Below are positions 37,680 to 46,998 of a DNA stretch of 64,000 nucleotides, piece after piece. The notes under the pieces were generated by a model. That model was not told the origin of the DNA. It worked only from the letters and a program-made list of their open reading frames with translations, and ran no database searches. Location: NCBI GenBank assembly GCA_025936825.1, contig JAICSO010000001.1:124001-188000 (forward strand), read 5' to 3'. Made by a program: the position numbers and the translations under genes. This DNA is from Terriglobales bacterium (GTDB lineage: Bacteria; Acidobacteriota; Terriglobia; Terriglobales; Acidobacteriaceae). Numbering within the stretch: position 1 is the stretch's first letter; each line of letters starts with the position of its first letter.

Positions 37680-37802
37680 GGTCTCTCCGTTAAGTGAATG
37701 GAGAGTTAGACGGGAAGAGGTAAGGTGAGTTTGCTTGGCCAGCAAAGACCAACTTTCCCACTTCTCGCAAAAGGCGCGAGAAATGGGGCACCCTCAAATG
37801 GA

Positions 37803-38273
37803 TCAGGCCTTCTTTTTGGAAGTGATGACTTTCACGCGTTCCCACGGACGTTTCGGGCGTTGCGGCTCCGGCTTGTCGCGGTCCTTAACGCGGTCATACT
37901 GATACGCCTCGCTCACGGTTCCGAGCGATTCGTTGTACAAGCTGGGAAGGCAAAGAGCTTCTTTCAGTTCTTCGGTGAATTGCTGCAGAGCTTTCAGGTG
38001 GTCGGCGGTGGCGGCAACTTCGGTTTTCGAGGTCTTGAGAACTTGCTGGTATCCGCGATTGATGAGCTTGGAAATCTCACCGTTGATCAGGTAACCAGGG
38101 TAGGCAAAGATCTTGGTGCCCTCGTCGCCGTCCTTTTGAATGGCGGCGGAGCAGTTGTACTTCTTCAGGAAAACGCGGCCCGTGGTACCCGGGGCTTCGA
38201 TCAGATCGAATCCATTGTCGCGAAGCCACTGCACAGCTTCGTCGTGCGTGCGTTGCTCAACCTTGGTTGCCAT
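37803..38273 (-). CDS. Conserved hypothetical protein
   Basis: A 156-residue soluble protein, no signal peptide. It starts 'MATKVEQRTHDEAVQWLRDNGF', has a beta-rich middle ('TTGRVFLKKYNCSAAI') and a helical C-terminal half ending in a basic Lys/Arg/Pro tail ('KPEPQRPKRPWERVKV'), which may bind nucleic acid. I do not recognise the family. No partner genes adjacent. Confidence 0.72.
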   Translation of the reverse strand: MATKVEQRTHDEAVQWLRDNGFDLIEAPGTTGRVFLKKYNCSAAIQKDGDEGTKIFAYPGYLINGEISKLINRGYQQVLKTSKTEVAATADHLKALQQFTEELKEALCLPSLYNESLGTVSEAYQYDRVKDRDKPEPQRPKRPWERVKVITSKKKA

Positions 38274-38288
38274 TTAGCTCCTAGCAAA

Positions 38289-38324
38289 ACGTCGTTGGCC
38301 GTTCGTCGTTTGGTCGTTCGCAAA
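38289..38324. repeat. GGTCGTTCGTCGTTTGGTCG word array
   Basis: CGTTGGCCGTTCGTCGTTTGG (38290-38310) followed by TCGTTCGC. The same word family enters the class V aminotransferase gene at 45808-45840 and flanks the nested element at 55299-55537. Confidence 0.6.
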
Positions 38325-38460
38325 ACCAACATCGACTTTCGACCACTAATGATGTTCGATGCTGCCGTGTAGCAATCGAACCATACTGGAATCCATGTAG
38401 AACTGGGTTCTGATCGCCCGATGACCCGATCACCAGATCACCTGATCCTTTTCGGCTCCT

Positions 38461-38497
38461 CTATAATCTAAAAATCTAACGCCAAGCTGGCGTTTTT
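38461..38497 (+). promoter_or_regulatory. -10-like TATAAT and 7-bp hairpin ahead of cysM
   Basis: TATAAT at 38462-38467 is followed at 38478-38494 by AACGCCA AGC TGGCGTT and TTTTT. If this is a promoter, the transcript would start with the hairpin, and the 230 bases before cysM would be its leader. The hairpin can also act as a terminator in either direction. No known riboswitch was recognised. Confidence 0.35.
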
Positions 38498-38649
38498 GCT
38501 CCTTGCTGACATTACGATGGTCACGGGCTGCGGGGTTGGCAGGCCGTTCCACGAAAGTGTCCTGGAAAGGTAAGTTCCAGATTCTAGCTGATCTTGCCGC
38601 GCATTGGCGAACACCCGGGCTAGTGTCCCCGGATTTTGGCTGATGCCGA

Positions 38650-38712
38650 GTATTGTAGATTTCAGATTGGTGATTACAGATTGGGCAGCATGCTGCCCAA
38701 TCTGAAATCTTC
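38650..38712. repeat. Palindromic AGATTTCAGATTG element
   Basis: TTGTAGATTTCAGATTGG (38653-38670), then a perfect 26-base palindrome AGATTGGGCAGCA/TGCTGCCCAATCT (38678-38703) and inverse words TGAAATCTTCAATTG. It ends 12 bases before the cysM start, so it will be in the 5' leader. Confidence 0.8.
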
Positions 38713-38724
38713 AATTGCGGGCTG

Positions 38725-39714
38725 ATGCGTAATTCGACAGCCAAATTCGCGGAAACTGAAGTTGCCAGCCAGGGCGTCAAGCTGGGCGAGCGCAGCGTCT
38801 CGCTGATCGGGAACACGCCCTTGCTGCGCCTGGAGCGGGTTGCTCGCGAGTTCCCCAACGTGCAGCTGCTCGGCAAGGCGGAGTGGTATAACCCGGGCGG
38901 GTCGGTGAAGGACCGCGCTGCTTTCAACATAGTTTCTGAGGGACGGCGCAGCGGGAAATTCGCGGTAGGAAAGATTCTGCTGGATTCAACCAGCGGCAAC
39001 ACGGGCATTGCCTACGCCATGATCGGCGCGGCCGAAGGATTTCCGGTCACGCTATGCATGCCGGAAAATGTGTCTCCTGAGCGCAAGCGCATTCTGTTCG
39101 CCTACGGCGCGAACATTATTTATACGCCCGCCGACGAGGGATCTGACGGTGCGATCCGAGTGGCGCGCGAAATGTACGCGAAGGAGCCGGAAAAGTACTA
39201 TTACGCCGACCAGTACTCAAACGACGCGAATTGGAAGGCACATTACTACGGCACCGCCGAAGAGATCTGGCGGCAGACCGAAGGGCGAATCACGCATTTC
39301 GTTTCCATGATGGGCACCAGCGGGACGTTCATGGGGACTTCCCGACGTCTGAAAGAATTAAACCCAAAGGTGCGCTGCATCTCGTTGCAGCCGGACTCGC
39401 CGTTTCATGGGATCGAAGGCGCGAAGCACATGGCCAGCGCGATTGTTCCCAAGATTTACGACGAATCGCTCGCCGACGAAGATATCGGCATCTCGACGGA
39501 AGAGTCGTACGCAATGGCGATCCACGCTTCGCATGAGGAAGGCCTGCTGATCGGAATTTCGTCAGGGGCAGCGATCGCCGGGGGATTGCAGATTGCGCGG
39601 CGCATTCCGAAAGGTGAGGAAGCGGTGATTGTGTGCATTCTTCCCGACTCGGGCGACAAATATCTAAGCGAGAGGTTCTGGACGGAGACCGCAGAAAGGC
39701 CTGGGAGCTGCTAG
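38725..39714 (+). CDS. cysM: Cysteine synthase (CysM-like)
   Basis: A 329-residue PLP enzyme of the cysteine synthase/CBS family. The PLP Lys is in 'NPGGSVKDRAAFNIV', the phosphate and substrate loop in 'STSGNTGIAYAM', and 'GTSGTFMGTSRRLKE' and 'ISSGAAIAGGLQIA' are later family blocks. It lies close to a JAMM peptidase, a CysO-like carrier and a MoeZ-type activator, as in the mycobacterial CysM-CysO-Mec route, where O-phosphoserine reacts with carrier thiocarboxylate. That role is inferred from context; the sequence alone would also fit an O-acetylserine sulfhydrylase. Confidence 0.9.
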   Translation: MRNSTAKFAETEVASQGVKLGERSVSLIGNTPLLRLERVAREFPNVQLLGKAEWYNPGGSVKDRAAFNIVSEGRRSGKFAVGKILLDSTSGNTGIAYAMIGAAEGFPVTLCMPENVSPERKRILFAYGANIIYTPADEGSDGAIRVAREMYAKEPEKYYYADQYSNDANWKAHYYGTAEEIWRQTEGRITHFVSMMGTSGTFMGTSRRLKELNPKVRCISLQPDSPFHGIEGAKHMASAIVPKIYDESLADEDIGISTEESYAMAIHASHEEGLLIGISSGAAIAGGLQIARRIPKGEEAVIVCILPDSGDKYLSERFWTETAERPGSC

Positions 39715-39723
39715 GGTTGAGCA

Positions 39724-39826
39724 GAATTGAATCATTGAGTCATTGAGGGATTGAATCATTGAAAACCCTTGATGCACGCGGTGGTTTTGAATGATTCAAT
39801 GATCCGATGATTCAATGATTCAATTT
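39724..39826. repeat. Palindromic ATTGAATCATTG element
   Basis: AGAATTGAATCATTGAGTC (39723-39741) and GGATTGAATCATTG (39748-39761) with an inverted arm, TTTTGAATGATTCAATG (39785-39801) and ATGATTCAATGATTC (39807-39821). It fills the gap between cysM and the JAMM peptidase gene. Confidence 0.85.
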
Positions 39827-39831
39827 CAATC

Positions 39832-40266
39832 ATGCTAAGAATCGGTCAGTCTCACTACGACTCTCTTCGCCAGCACGGCGAGGAAACCTATCCACACGAG
39901 TGCTGCGGCGTGCTGCTAGGTCGTTTCGACGATGACGGGACACGCGTAGTTACGTCATTAGCGCGTGCGGGAAATACGCGCTCCGACTCCCCGCAAAATC
40001 GCTACAACATCGATCCCAAAGAATTGGTACGTATTCAGCGGGAAGGCCGCGAGCGCGAAGAGGACATCATCGGCTTTTACCACTCCCATCCAGATCATCC
40101 GGCGCAGTGGTCAAACACCGATCTCGCCGAGGCGCACTGGTTCGGCTGTTCCTACGTGATCACTAGCGTGGAAAAGGGAAAAGCCGTGTTGACCAACTCG
40201 TTCGAGTTAACCGGATTTGACGAGAACGACAAGAAGCTGGTGGATGAGAAGATCGAGATCGTGTGA
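39832..40266 (+). CDS. JAMM/MPN+ metallopeptidase (Mec-like)
   Basis: A 144-residue zinc isopeptidase/peptidase. The JAMM motif is complete: Glu23 in 'HECCG', His84 and His86 in 'FYHSHPDHPA', Ser94 and Asp97 in 'WSNTDLAE'. In mycobacteria Mec frees cysteine from CysO; in the Pseudomonas QbsD system a similar enzyme trims two residues from the carrier C-terminus. Here the carrier at 42048-42326 ends in GGRC, so both jobs are plausible. Followed after 5 bases by a hypothetical gene. Confidence 0.92.
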   Translation: MLRIGQSHYDSLRQHGEETYPHECCGVLLGRFDDDGTRVVTSLARAGNTRSDSPQNRYNIDPKELVRIQREGREREEDIIGFYHSHPDHPAQWSNTDLAEAHWFGCSYVITSVEKGKAVLTNSFELTGFDENDKKLVDEKIEIV

Positions 40267-40271
40267 TTGTG

Positions 40272-40700
40272 ATGGCCGATGACAGAGAAATGCGAGGGCG
40301 ACCGATTGCACTAGATCCAAATGCAACTAGCACCTCGCGTACCGACCCTCCATTCGTGGCGCCGCCACCTGGGTCTCCGGTTTACTACGGATTTCAGATT
40401 CTTCACGATGTTGTAGTCGACGGCTTTACTCTCGGCAAGATCACGGATTTCGAAGCTGAGCCTTGCGCCTATGGCGATGCCTTTGTTATCGCACCAGACG
40501 GCAGCCGTGCTGGTCTAGTTTGGGAAATACATGAGCGTCGATATTTTGAACAGATTCTTGCTGCAACGCTGGACCGATGGGGTGTGTGGGGCGTGTCCTT
40601 CCAGCACCCGATGAGGAATCGCGAAGATGCACGTGTCAACCTGCAAGCAATCCTTCCTGAGTTAGTAAAGAAATGGAACGAGTGGCGGAGAGCGGAATAG
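40272..40700 (+). CDS. Hypothetical protein in cysteine cluster
   Basis: A 142-residue soluble protein starting 5 bases after the JAMM gene. The frame can start 9 bases earlier, but ATG 40272 gives 'MADDREMRGR'. The N-terminal 40 residues are Pro-rich and probably disordered; the remainder contains 'YYGFQILHDVVVDGFTLG', 'VWEIHERRYFEQILAATLDRW' and 'GVSFQHPMRNREDARVN'. No family recognised. Cotranscription with the JAMM gene is likely, but base composition is a little lower in GC than its neighbours, so it could be a later arrival. Confidence 0.7.
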   Translation: MADDREMRGRPIALDPNATSTSRTDPPFVAPPPGSPVYYGFQILHDVVVDGFTLGKITDFEAEPCAYGDAFVIAPDGSRAGLVWEIHERRYFEQILAATLDRWGVWGVSFQHPMRNREDARVNLQAILPELVKKWNEWRRAE

Positions 40701-40724
40701 CTCATTTTCTCCCCATTCATAACA

Positions 40725-40840
40725 GCAGGTTCCTCCACTCAGCTGGATGATTTTTGAGCAAATCATCCAGCTTCGGTCGGAATGACATTGTGGAAAGGGG
40801 AACCGTTGTGGCACGGCTGAAGCCGTGCCCTGATACAAAC
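40725..40840. repeat. Two adjacent repeat families before the SPFH gene end
   Basis: AACAGCAGGTTCCTCC ... CGGAATGACATTG (40721-40789) is a half copy of the GTCATTCCGAG family with an inserted palindrome AGCTGGATGATTT/AAATCATCCAGCT (40741-40772). It is followed by GGCACGGCTGAAGCCGTGCC (40810-40829) plus CTGATACAAAC. The right end touches the SPFH gene stop codon. Confidence 0.75.
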
Positions 40841-40841
40841 A

Positions 40842-41696
40842 CTACTGCCCCAGAATCAGCGGCAACCCATTCTTCGGATTGCCCACTACGACGACCTTGG
40901 TATTCGGGCTCTTGGCAAGGGTTTCGGTGGCCTCGATGCCTTTCCACTCCAGCAATGACGGCGTAATTCCCTGTGCGACAATCTGCTGGAAGTCGCGAAC
41001 GCCTTGCGCTTCGATGCGCTTGCGCTGAGCCTCCTGCGTTTCCTTCTGCAGGCGGAAATTCATAGCCAGCGCTTCCTGCTCGGCCTGCTGTTTCAGCTCG
41101 ATCGACTGTTTCAACGTTGCGGGGAGCTGAATGTCTCTCAATAAAATGTTCTCGATGATCATGCCGCGAGCCGTCAGTTGGGTGTTGAGCGATTCGAATA
41201 TCTGCTTGGCCACGGCGTCGCGCTCGCCGCTATACAGGGCGTTGGCGGAGTGCGAGGCTGTGGCCTCGCGAATCGCAGAACGCAACGAGGGCTCGATCAC
41301 GACGTCTTCGTAACGCGGCCCCAGTTTCTGGAATACCTCCGCGGCCCGATCGGGATTCAGGTGATAAATCAGGGACGTGTCCAGGGCCATCATCAGGCCC
41401 TCACTCGACGGTACGCTCGCGGATTCCTTTACGCTTTGAGAGCGAATCGACATCTCATTCACCGTCTTCAACGGATTGATCAGGTGAATGCCTTCCGGAA
41501 GCGTCTCGCCGGTAACTCTCCCGAATAGAGTCAGAACGCCGACGTTTCCGGTGTCGATGCGAGTGACGCAATTGAAGAGAACAATGACGACGATTAGGGC
41601 GACTATGGCGAATGCGATAAAACCTAGAACGCCGCGCGGCGCTCCCACGTTGATGACGCGTCCGTGGCCGGGGCCCTGGTTGTCGAAGATTGTCAT
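40842..41696 (-). CDS. SPFH/prohibitin family membrane protein
   Basis: A 284-residue SPFH-domain protein. One membrane helix (about residues 22-45, 'VLGFIAFAIVALIVVIVLF') is followed by the SPFH domain ('GNVGVLTLFGRVTGETLPEG', 'IHLINPLKTVNEMSIRSQ', 'LRSAIREATASHSA') and a charged coiled-coil ('KQQAEQEALAMNFRLQKETQ'). Prohibitin-like proteins oligomerise at the membrane and regulate proteases or lipid domains. It runs opposite to the cysteine genes around it and is probably unrelated to them. Confidence 0.9.
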   Translation of the reverse strand: MTIFDNQGPGHGRVINVGAPRGVLGFIAFAIVALIVVIVLFNCVTRIDTGNVGVLTLFGRVTGETLPEGIHLINPLKTVNEMSIRSQSVKESASVPSSEGLMMALDTSLIYHLNPDRAAEVFQKLGPRYEDVVIEPSLRSAIREATASHSANALYSGERDAVAKQIFESLNTQLTARGMIIENILLRDIQLPATLKQSIELKQQAEQEALAMNFRLQKETQEAQRKRIEAQGVRDFQQIVAQGITPSLLEWKGIEATETLAKSPNTKVVVVGNPKNGLPLILGQ

Positions 41697-41805
41697 GCAA
41701 ACCTCCCCGCGAGAATCATAGGACGGTGCTGCTGCGGCAATAAGTGACTTTCTGGAGGCTTTTATCCGGACACGTGTTCGGGCCAGCCGGAACTAGTCAC
41801 GACGA

Positions 41806-41923
41806 GGGTTGTATCAGGGCACGGCGTATCCGGGATTGAGCTCGACAAACCACCTCAGGGGCTAAAGCCCACTCGGTCGGAGTTGATTCGGCACGCCTGA
41901 AGGCGTGTCCCTGATACAATCAC
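41806..41923. repeat. Inverted GTATCAGGGCACGGC ... GTGTCCCTGATAC element
   Basis: GTTGTATCAGGGCACGGC (41809-41826) and its inverse GGCACGCCTGAAGGCGTGTC (41890-41909), CCTGATACAATC (41910-41921) enclose a CTCAGGGGCTAAAGCCC unit. Same family as 35731-35915. No gene in 41697-42047. Confidence 0.8.
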
Positions 41924-42047
41924 CGCCCAGAATCGATTTTGACCAAGGCAGTCGCAGGCAGGAGTGCCCCGCCCCACAGGGCATGTCGGACAAGAATGTC
42001 CGAACACAAGGCTGAATCCAGCAGCCTTCTTATGGCATCATTAATGC

Positions 42048-42326
42048 ATGCCAAAGGTCCATATTCCAACCCCGCTGCGGCAGTATGCCGGCAAGCAGCC
42101 TGCGGTTGAAGTACAGGGTTCCACCGTGGGAGAGGCCCTGAGCGGCCTGGTTTCCCAGCATCCCGAATTGCGCCGGCACCTTTACACCGACGAGGGCAAA
42201 CTCCGCGCCTTCGTGAATGTTTACCTCAACGACGAGGACGTCCGTTACCTGCAGAAGGACGCAACCGCGGTCCAAGCGAGTGATAACATTTCCATAGTGC
42301 CGTCCATTGCGGGCGGACGCTGTTGA
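42048..42326 (+). CDS. CysO/MoaD/ThiS-like sulfur carrier protein ending GGRC
   Basis: A 92-residue ubiquitin-fold sulfur carrier. Sequence resembles CysO: 'VHIPTPLRQYAGKQPAVEV' then 'FVNVYLNDEDVRYLQ' and the C-terminal 'NISIVPSIAGGRC'. Active carriers end in a free Gly-Gly for adenylation and thiocarboxylation; here Arg91 and Cys92 follow the pair, so the precursor must be trimmed, presumably by the JAMM peptidase at 39832. Its activator is probably the E1/rhodanese protein downstream. Confidence 0.92.
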   Translation: MPKVHIPTPLRQYAGKQPAVEVQGSTVGEALSGLVSQHPELRRHLYTDEGKLRAFVNVYLNDEDVRYLQKDATAVQASDNISIVPSIAGGRC

Positions 42327-42343
42327 CCGCAATTCCCCGTTCG

Positions 42344-42434
42344 CGATTTCAGATTGAAGATTTCAGATTGTAGATTTCTGCACCGACAAGAGCCTTTTCC
42401 AATCTCAAATCGGCAATCTTGAATCTAAAATCCG
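42344..42434. repeat. Inverted AGATTTCAGATTG element
   Basis: TTTCAGATTGAAGATTTCAG (42347-42366) and ATTGTAGATTTC face AATCTCAAATCGGC (42401-42414) and AATCTTGAATCTAAAATC (42415-42432). It fills the gap between the carrier and moeZ-type genes. Confidence 0.8.
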
Positions 42435-42474
42435 CATCTTTGAGTTCATTATTCTGAATTCGCAAATAAAATCC

Positions 42475-43641
<1,167 letters not shown>

Positions 43642-43655
43642 AAGGGACATGAGGG

Positions 43656-43697
43656 CGCCCCACTTATCTCCAGTTCCGGAGAAGTGGGGCTTTCTGT
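43656..43697 (+). terminator. Rho-independent terminator after the E1/rhodanese gene
   Basis: GCCCCACTT-A-TCTCC (43657-43671) pairs with GGAGAAGTGGGGC (43678-43690), followed by TTTCTGTTT. Confidence 0.85.
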
Positions 43698-43752
43698 TTA
43701 TTCGACCTGCAATGGTTTATCGTCACGAACCATCATCTGGCCAAGTGCAGAA

Positions 43753-44280
43753 TTATCGGCGCACGTCCAACTGATTTACCACTTGCCGCACGTTCGGGAC
43801 TTTGGATGCTAAGTGAGAAGCTTCTTCCCGCTGTTGTGCGCTGTTCACGCTTCCTGTCAGCACAAGGACGCCGTTTTTCGCCTTGTAGTGGATAGATTCT
43901 TTGTCCAATCCTTTCGACAGCAGCGCGGCCTTGTAATTACTTTCAATGCCGTCGTCAAGATTCGACGCCATTGCGCGTGCCTGGGACTCGCCACCAACTG
44001 GTTCCACGCTGATTTCATTAGCAATCTGCCGATTCGGCGCGGCTGATTTCGCGACGTCTGCCGCCCGCTTTTTGGCGTCTTCGGAATGCAATGTTCCACT
44101 CAGCGTGATGGTGTTCTTATTGGCATCATCGGAGACACTCACGTCCTTCAGATCGGCCTGTTGAAGCGCCTTTTTCACCGCATCCGATTCAGTTCGATGT
44201 CCACCAAGAAGCTGTCCGTAGGCTGCAACACTCATCACCAATGCAAAGCACGAAACAGTAAGCAGCAGTTTCTTTTTCAT
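43753..44280 (-). CDS. Exported protein with two BON domains
   Basis: A 175-residue periplasmic protein: signal peptide (1-23) and two BON domains (about 30-92 and 105-172; 'DANKNTITLSGTLHSEDAKKRA' and 'AKNGVLVLTGSVNSAQQREEA'). BON proteins such as OsmY bind phospholipid and protect the envelope under osmotic stress. AGGAGG just upstream fixes the ATG at 44280; the frame runs on 53 codons further but without sense. A DUF5670 gene lies 45 bases upstream on the same strand. Confidence 0.92.
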   Translation of the reverse strand: MKKKLLLTVSCFALVMSVAAYGQLLGGHRTESDAVKKALQQADLKDVSVSDDANKNTITLSGTLHSEDAKKRAADVAKSAAPNRQIANEISVEPVGGESQARAMASNLDDGIESNYKAALLSKGLDKESIHYKAKNGVLVLTGSVNSAQQREEASHLASKVPNVRQVVNQLDVRR

Positions 44281-44324
44281 GGTCTCCTCCTTAGTTGTTG
44301 CAATGGCCGAGTTCAGCAGCCTTT

Positions 44325-44480
44325 TCAGGCCGCTCTTGGACCTCGGACGAAATGCAATACCAGCGAGATCAGCGCCACCACCAACAAGATGTGGATTAGC
44401 CCGCTTGTCACATGTAATACCGTCCAACCCAGGATCCACGCGATCAACAGGATTACAAACAGAATGGTGAAAATGCTCAT
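44325..44480 (-). CDS. DUF5670 (lmo0937-type) small membrane protein
   Basis: A 51-residue membrane protein with two helices: 'SIFTILFVILLIAWILGW' and 'LIHILLVVALISLVLHF', ending 'VRGPRAA'. Pattern and length match the DUF5670/lmo0937 family, often induced by envelope or osmotic stress. AGGAGG sits 3 bases before the ATG at 44480. The BON gene follows 44 bases downstream, so the two likely form one stress operon. Confidence 0.85.
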   Translation of the reverse strand: MSIFTILFVILLIAWILGWTVLHVTSGLIHILLVVALISLVLHFVRGPRAA

Positions 44481-44897
44481 AGGCCTCCTAAATTGCTCGG
44501 GAGCACTCCCGAGACCCCGTTAGGATGAGGGCTGGAAATAACGTGGATGGCTCCCCCTAGACCGCCTCCATAATCGAACTCGCGACCGTAAGGGTCGATG
44601 GGGCGTAAATGGGGGGAATTCACCTCAGACTGTCGAGGGACAACCGTTAAACACATGTAACCCGGAACGGACCGTGGGCAGGCCTGCTACGGATTGGCAG
44701 GTGCTCTTCATCACACGCAAGCTGTGCTTCAGGTGGTCACGTCGGCTCTAATCCGTGACTGCGTGGCTATTTCCAGACGGCAAATTCTCAGAAAATTTGT
44801 CGATTCCAAATATTCTCTTTCGACGTCCTAATAGAGCGGGCAGGATCGAACAAAACGACCTGGAACCGGCTCAAATCGAATATCAGGAGTTAACGCA
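44481..44897. other. Intergenic region without gene
   Basis: About 417 bases between two divergent genes. I see no ORF above 40 codons with plausible content, no repeat of the families listed here, and no convincing sigma-70 promoter. It presumably contains promoters for both the DUF5670/BON operon and the YciI gene. Confidence 0.6.
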
Positions 44898-45317
44898 ATG
44901 AAAGTCATTGTTTTTGTGAAAGCCAATTCGGAGTACGAAGCCGGCCAGATGCCGAGCACCGATCTGCTCACGGAGATGGGGAAGTACAACGAAGAGCTGG
45001 TGAAAGCCGGAATTATGCTGGCGGGGGATGGCCTGAAGCCGAGTTCCAAGGGCAAGCGCGTCAAGTTTGACGGCAAAAAACGCACTATTGTCGACGGGCC
45101 ATTTGCCGAAACCAAGGAACTGATCGCCGGCTATTGGATCTGGCAGGTACGGTCACTGGACGAAGCTGTCGAATGGCTGAAGCGGGCGCCGTTTGACGGT
45201 GGCGAGGAGGTCGAGATCCGACCCGTGTTCGAGCCCGAGGACTTTGGCGCGAACCTTACGCCGGAGATTCGCGAGCGGAGAAAGCGCCTCGACGAGCAGA
45301 TTGCAGGAAAGAAATAG
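44898..45317 (+). CDS. YciI/DGPF domain protein
   Basis: A 139-residue protein of the YCII-related family with the 'VDGPFAETKELIAGYWIW' signature and 'DEAVEWLKRAPF' helix. Family members have a ferredoxin-like fold with a His/Asp pair and are often genetically linked to ECF sigma factors; none is next to it here. CAGGAG, 10 bases upstream, is a good ribosome binding site. Confidence 0.9.
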   Translation: MKVIVFVKANSEYEAGQMPSTDLLTEMGKYNEELVKAGIMLAGDGLKPSSKGKRVKFDGKKRTIVDGPFAETKELIAGYWIWQVRSLDEAVEWLKRAPFDGGEEVEIRPVFEPEDFGANLTPEIRERRKRLDEQIAGKK

Positions 45318-45436
45318 GATGCCATTCCGACTGCAGATGCTGAGATGAAGATCGATCTGCAAAACAGGTTTGCGTGATTCAAGAGGACGTCGGGCTGGAA
45401 GGGATTTCGCCGCAGCGCTTTCGAGGTGTGCTGTTC

Positions 45437-46741
45437 TTAGGCCAACTTGCGCAGCTCGCCTAGCACGCGATCGACCTCTTCTTCCGTGTTGTAGTGGACG
45501 AAGCCAATGCGGAGAAAGCCGCCGTCCTCTTCGACGCCGAGACGCTCGGTGAGGTTGAGGGCGTAGTAGTTGCCGTCCCAGGTGAAGATGCCACGCTCGC
45601 CGAGTTGTTTCGACAGTTCTGCGGGATGGCGGCCTTCGATGCGGATCGCAAACGTGGGACAGCGTTCCGCAACGCGCTTGGCATCGCTGATTCCGTATAG
45701 GCGCAAGCCAGGAATTTCTGCCAATCCGCGCAGCATGCGCAATGAGAGCTCGCGTTCGTGGGATTGGATAGCACGGTAGGCGGTGCGGAGGAGTTCACGA
45801 CGCAATCTGGTCGTCGGTCGTTGGTCGTCGGTCGTCGGCGAAACCGCTTTCGAACCAATTTCCGCGAGATACCCGACGCATGCCGTGATCCCAGCGATAC
45901 ATTCGTGGTTCAATGTTCCCATTTCCCAGCGGCCGGGAACCTCATTTGTGTTTGGCCGGACTTTATACGGATGTAACCGCTCCAGGTGTTCGCGCTTTCC
46001 GTACAGCACGCCCATGTGAGGACCGAAGAATTTGTAGGTTGAACAGGCGAGGAAATCGCAGTCGAGAGCGCGGACGTCGATGACGCCGTGAGGAGCGTAG
46101 TGAACCGCGTCGACATAGGCGACGGCACCGGCATCGTGCGCGATGCGGATAATCGTCTTCACATCATTGATGGTGCCGACCGCGTTCGACGCATACCCGA
46201 CCGCCACAACTTTCGTGCGGGATGACAGCTTGCGCGCTAGGTCGTCCATGTCGAGCGTGCAATCTCCCTTGCGGATGTCGACGAACTGAATCTTCACGCC
46301 ACGCTCTTCGAGCGCCTGCCACGGCGAGACGTTGGCGCTGTGGTCGAGATGCGTGAGGAGAATCTCGTCGCCCGGGCCGAGTTCGCGGCCGATGCTGCGG
46401 CTGATCGCGAACGTAAGGCTGGTCATGTTGGGCCCGAGGACGACTTCGTCGGCCACGCAGCCGAGGAAATCCGCCATTGCAGAACGCGCGCTGGCGATGA
46501 TCTCGTCGGTTTCGCGGCTGGTGACGTATTGGCCGTGGGTGTTGGCGTTGCTGGTTTTCAAGTAATACCAGATCGCGTCGATGACCGATTGCGTGACCTG
46601 GGTGCCACCGGGGCCGTCAAGAAATGCGGCGGTTTGGCCGTTGATGGTGCGCGAGAGCGAGGGGAATTGGGAACGGACCCAGGCGACATCGAGTTTCGCG
46701 TTAAGATCGGTGCGGGGCAAGGAGTTGAGGAGTGTGGTCAT
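45437..46741 (-). CDS. Cysteine desulfurase-like class V aminotransferase
   Basis: A 434-residue PLP enzyme resembling the VC1184-type cysteine desulfurase-like subfamily. 'FLDGPGGTQVTQSVIDAIWYY' starts the domain, 'LTHLDHSANVSPWQALEERG' and 'DAVHYAPHGVIDV' bind PLP, with Lys in 'LACSTYKFFGPHMG'. About residues 300-312 ('SPTTDDQRPTTR') are unlike the family and encoded by the GGTCGTCGGTCG repeat, so a repeat has entered a loop in frame. Whether it has desulfurase activity is unknown. Confidence 0.88.
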   Translation of the reverse strand: MTTLLNSLPRTDLNAKLDVAWVRSQFPSLSRTINGQTAAFLDGPGGTQVTQSVIDAIWYYLKTSNANTHGQYVTSRETDEIIASARSAMADFLGCVADEVVLGPNMTSLTFAISRSIGRELGPGDEILLTHLDHSANVSPWQALEERGVKIQFVDIRKGDCTLDMDDLARKLSSRTKVVAVGYASNAVGTINDVKTIIRIAHDAGAVAYVDAVHYAPHGVIDVRALDCDFLACSTYKFFGPHMGVLYGKREHLERLHPYKVRPNTNEVPGRWEMGTLNHECIAGITACVGYLAEIGSKAVSPTTDDQRPTTRLRRELLRTAYRAIQSHERELSLRMLRGLAEIPGLRLYGISDAKRVAERCPTFAIRIEGRHPAELSKQLGERGIFTWDGNYYALNLTERLGVEEDGGFLRIGFVHYNTEEEVDRVLGELRKLA

Positions 46742-46759
46742 TCTTTGTTAACGGTCGTG

Positions 46760-46993
46760 AAAAACTTCGGCCGTCCCTCCGGGACTTGCCTGTCCTAACA
46801 TTCGCATCCAGGACTGCCGTCCTGGGCTAAGCTGGGCCGCCCCTGCGGGGCTGCAGCAAGAAGTCAAGATCCATAAGCTAAGTGTCACAAGCCAACAGCC
46901 TGGAGCAAGAAGGCACGAGTTTAGAGCCAAAAGCCTAGAGCCAAAAGCCAAGACCAAGAGCCAAGAGCCAAGAGCAAAAGCCAAGACCCGAGA
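46760..46993. repeat. Mixed repeats: GGCCGTCCCTCCGGG, CCAGGAC hairpin, CCAAGAGCCAAGAG array
   Basis: Three repeat families in series. CGGCCGTCCCTCCGGGACTT (46769-46788); then the hairpin CCAGGAC/TGCC/GTCCTGG (46808-46825) ending GCTAA; then an array of CCAAGAGCCAAGAGCC words (46924-46980). No gene here. Confidence 0.75.
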
Positions 46994-46998
46994 GCTTT

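Noticed and set aside
39724-39826. ATTGAATCATTG arrays as CRISPR
   Set aside because: Units are 7-10 bases with no unique spacers, and arms are inverted.
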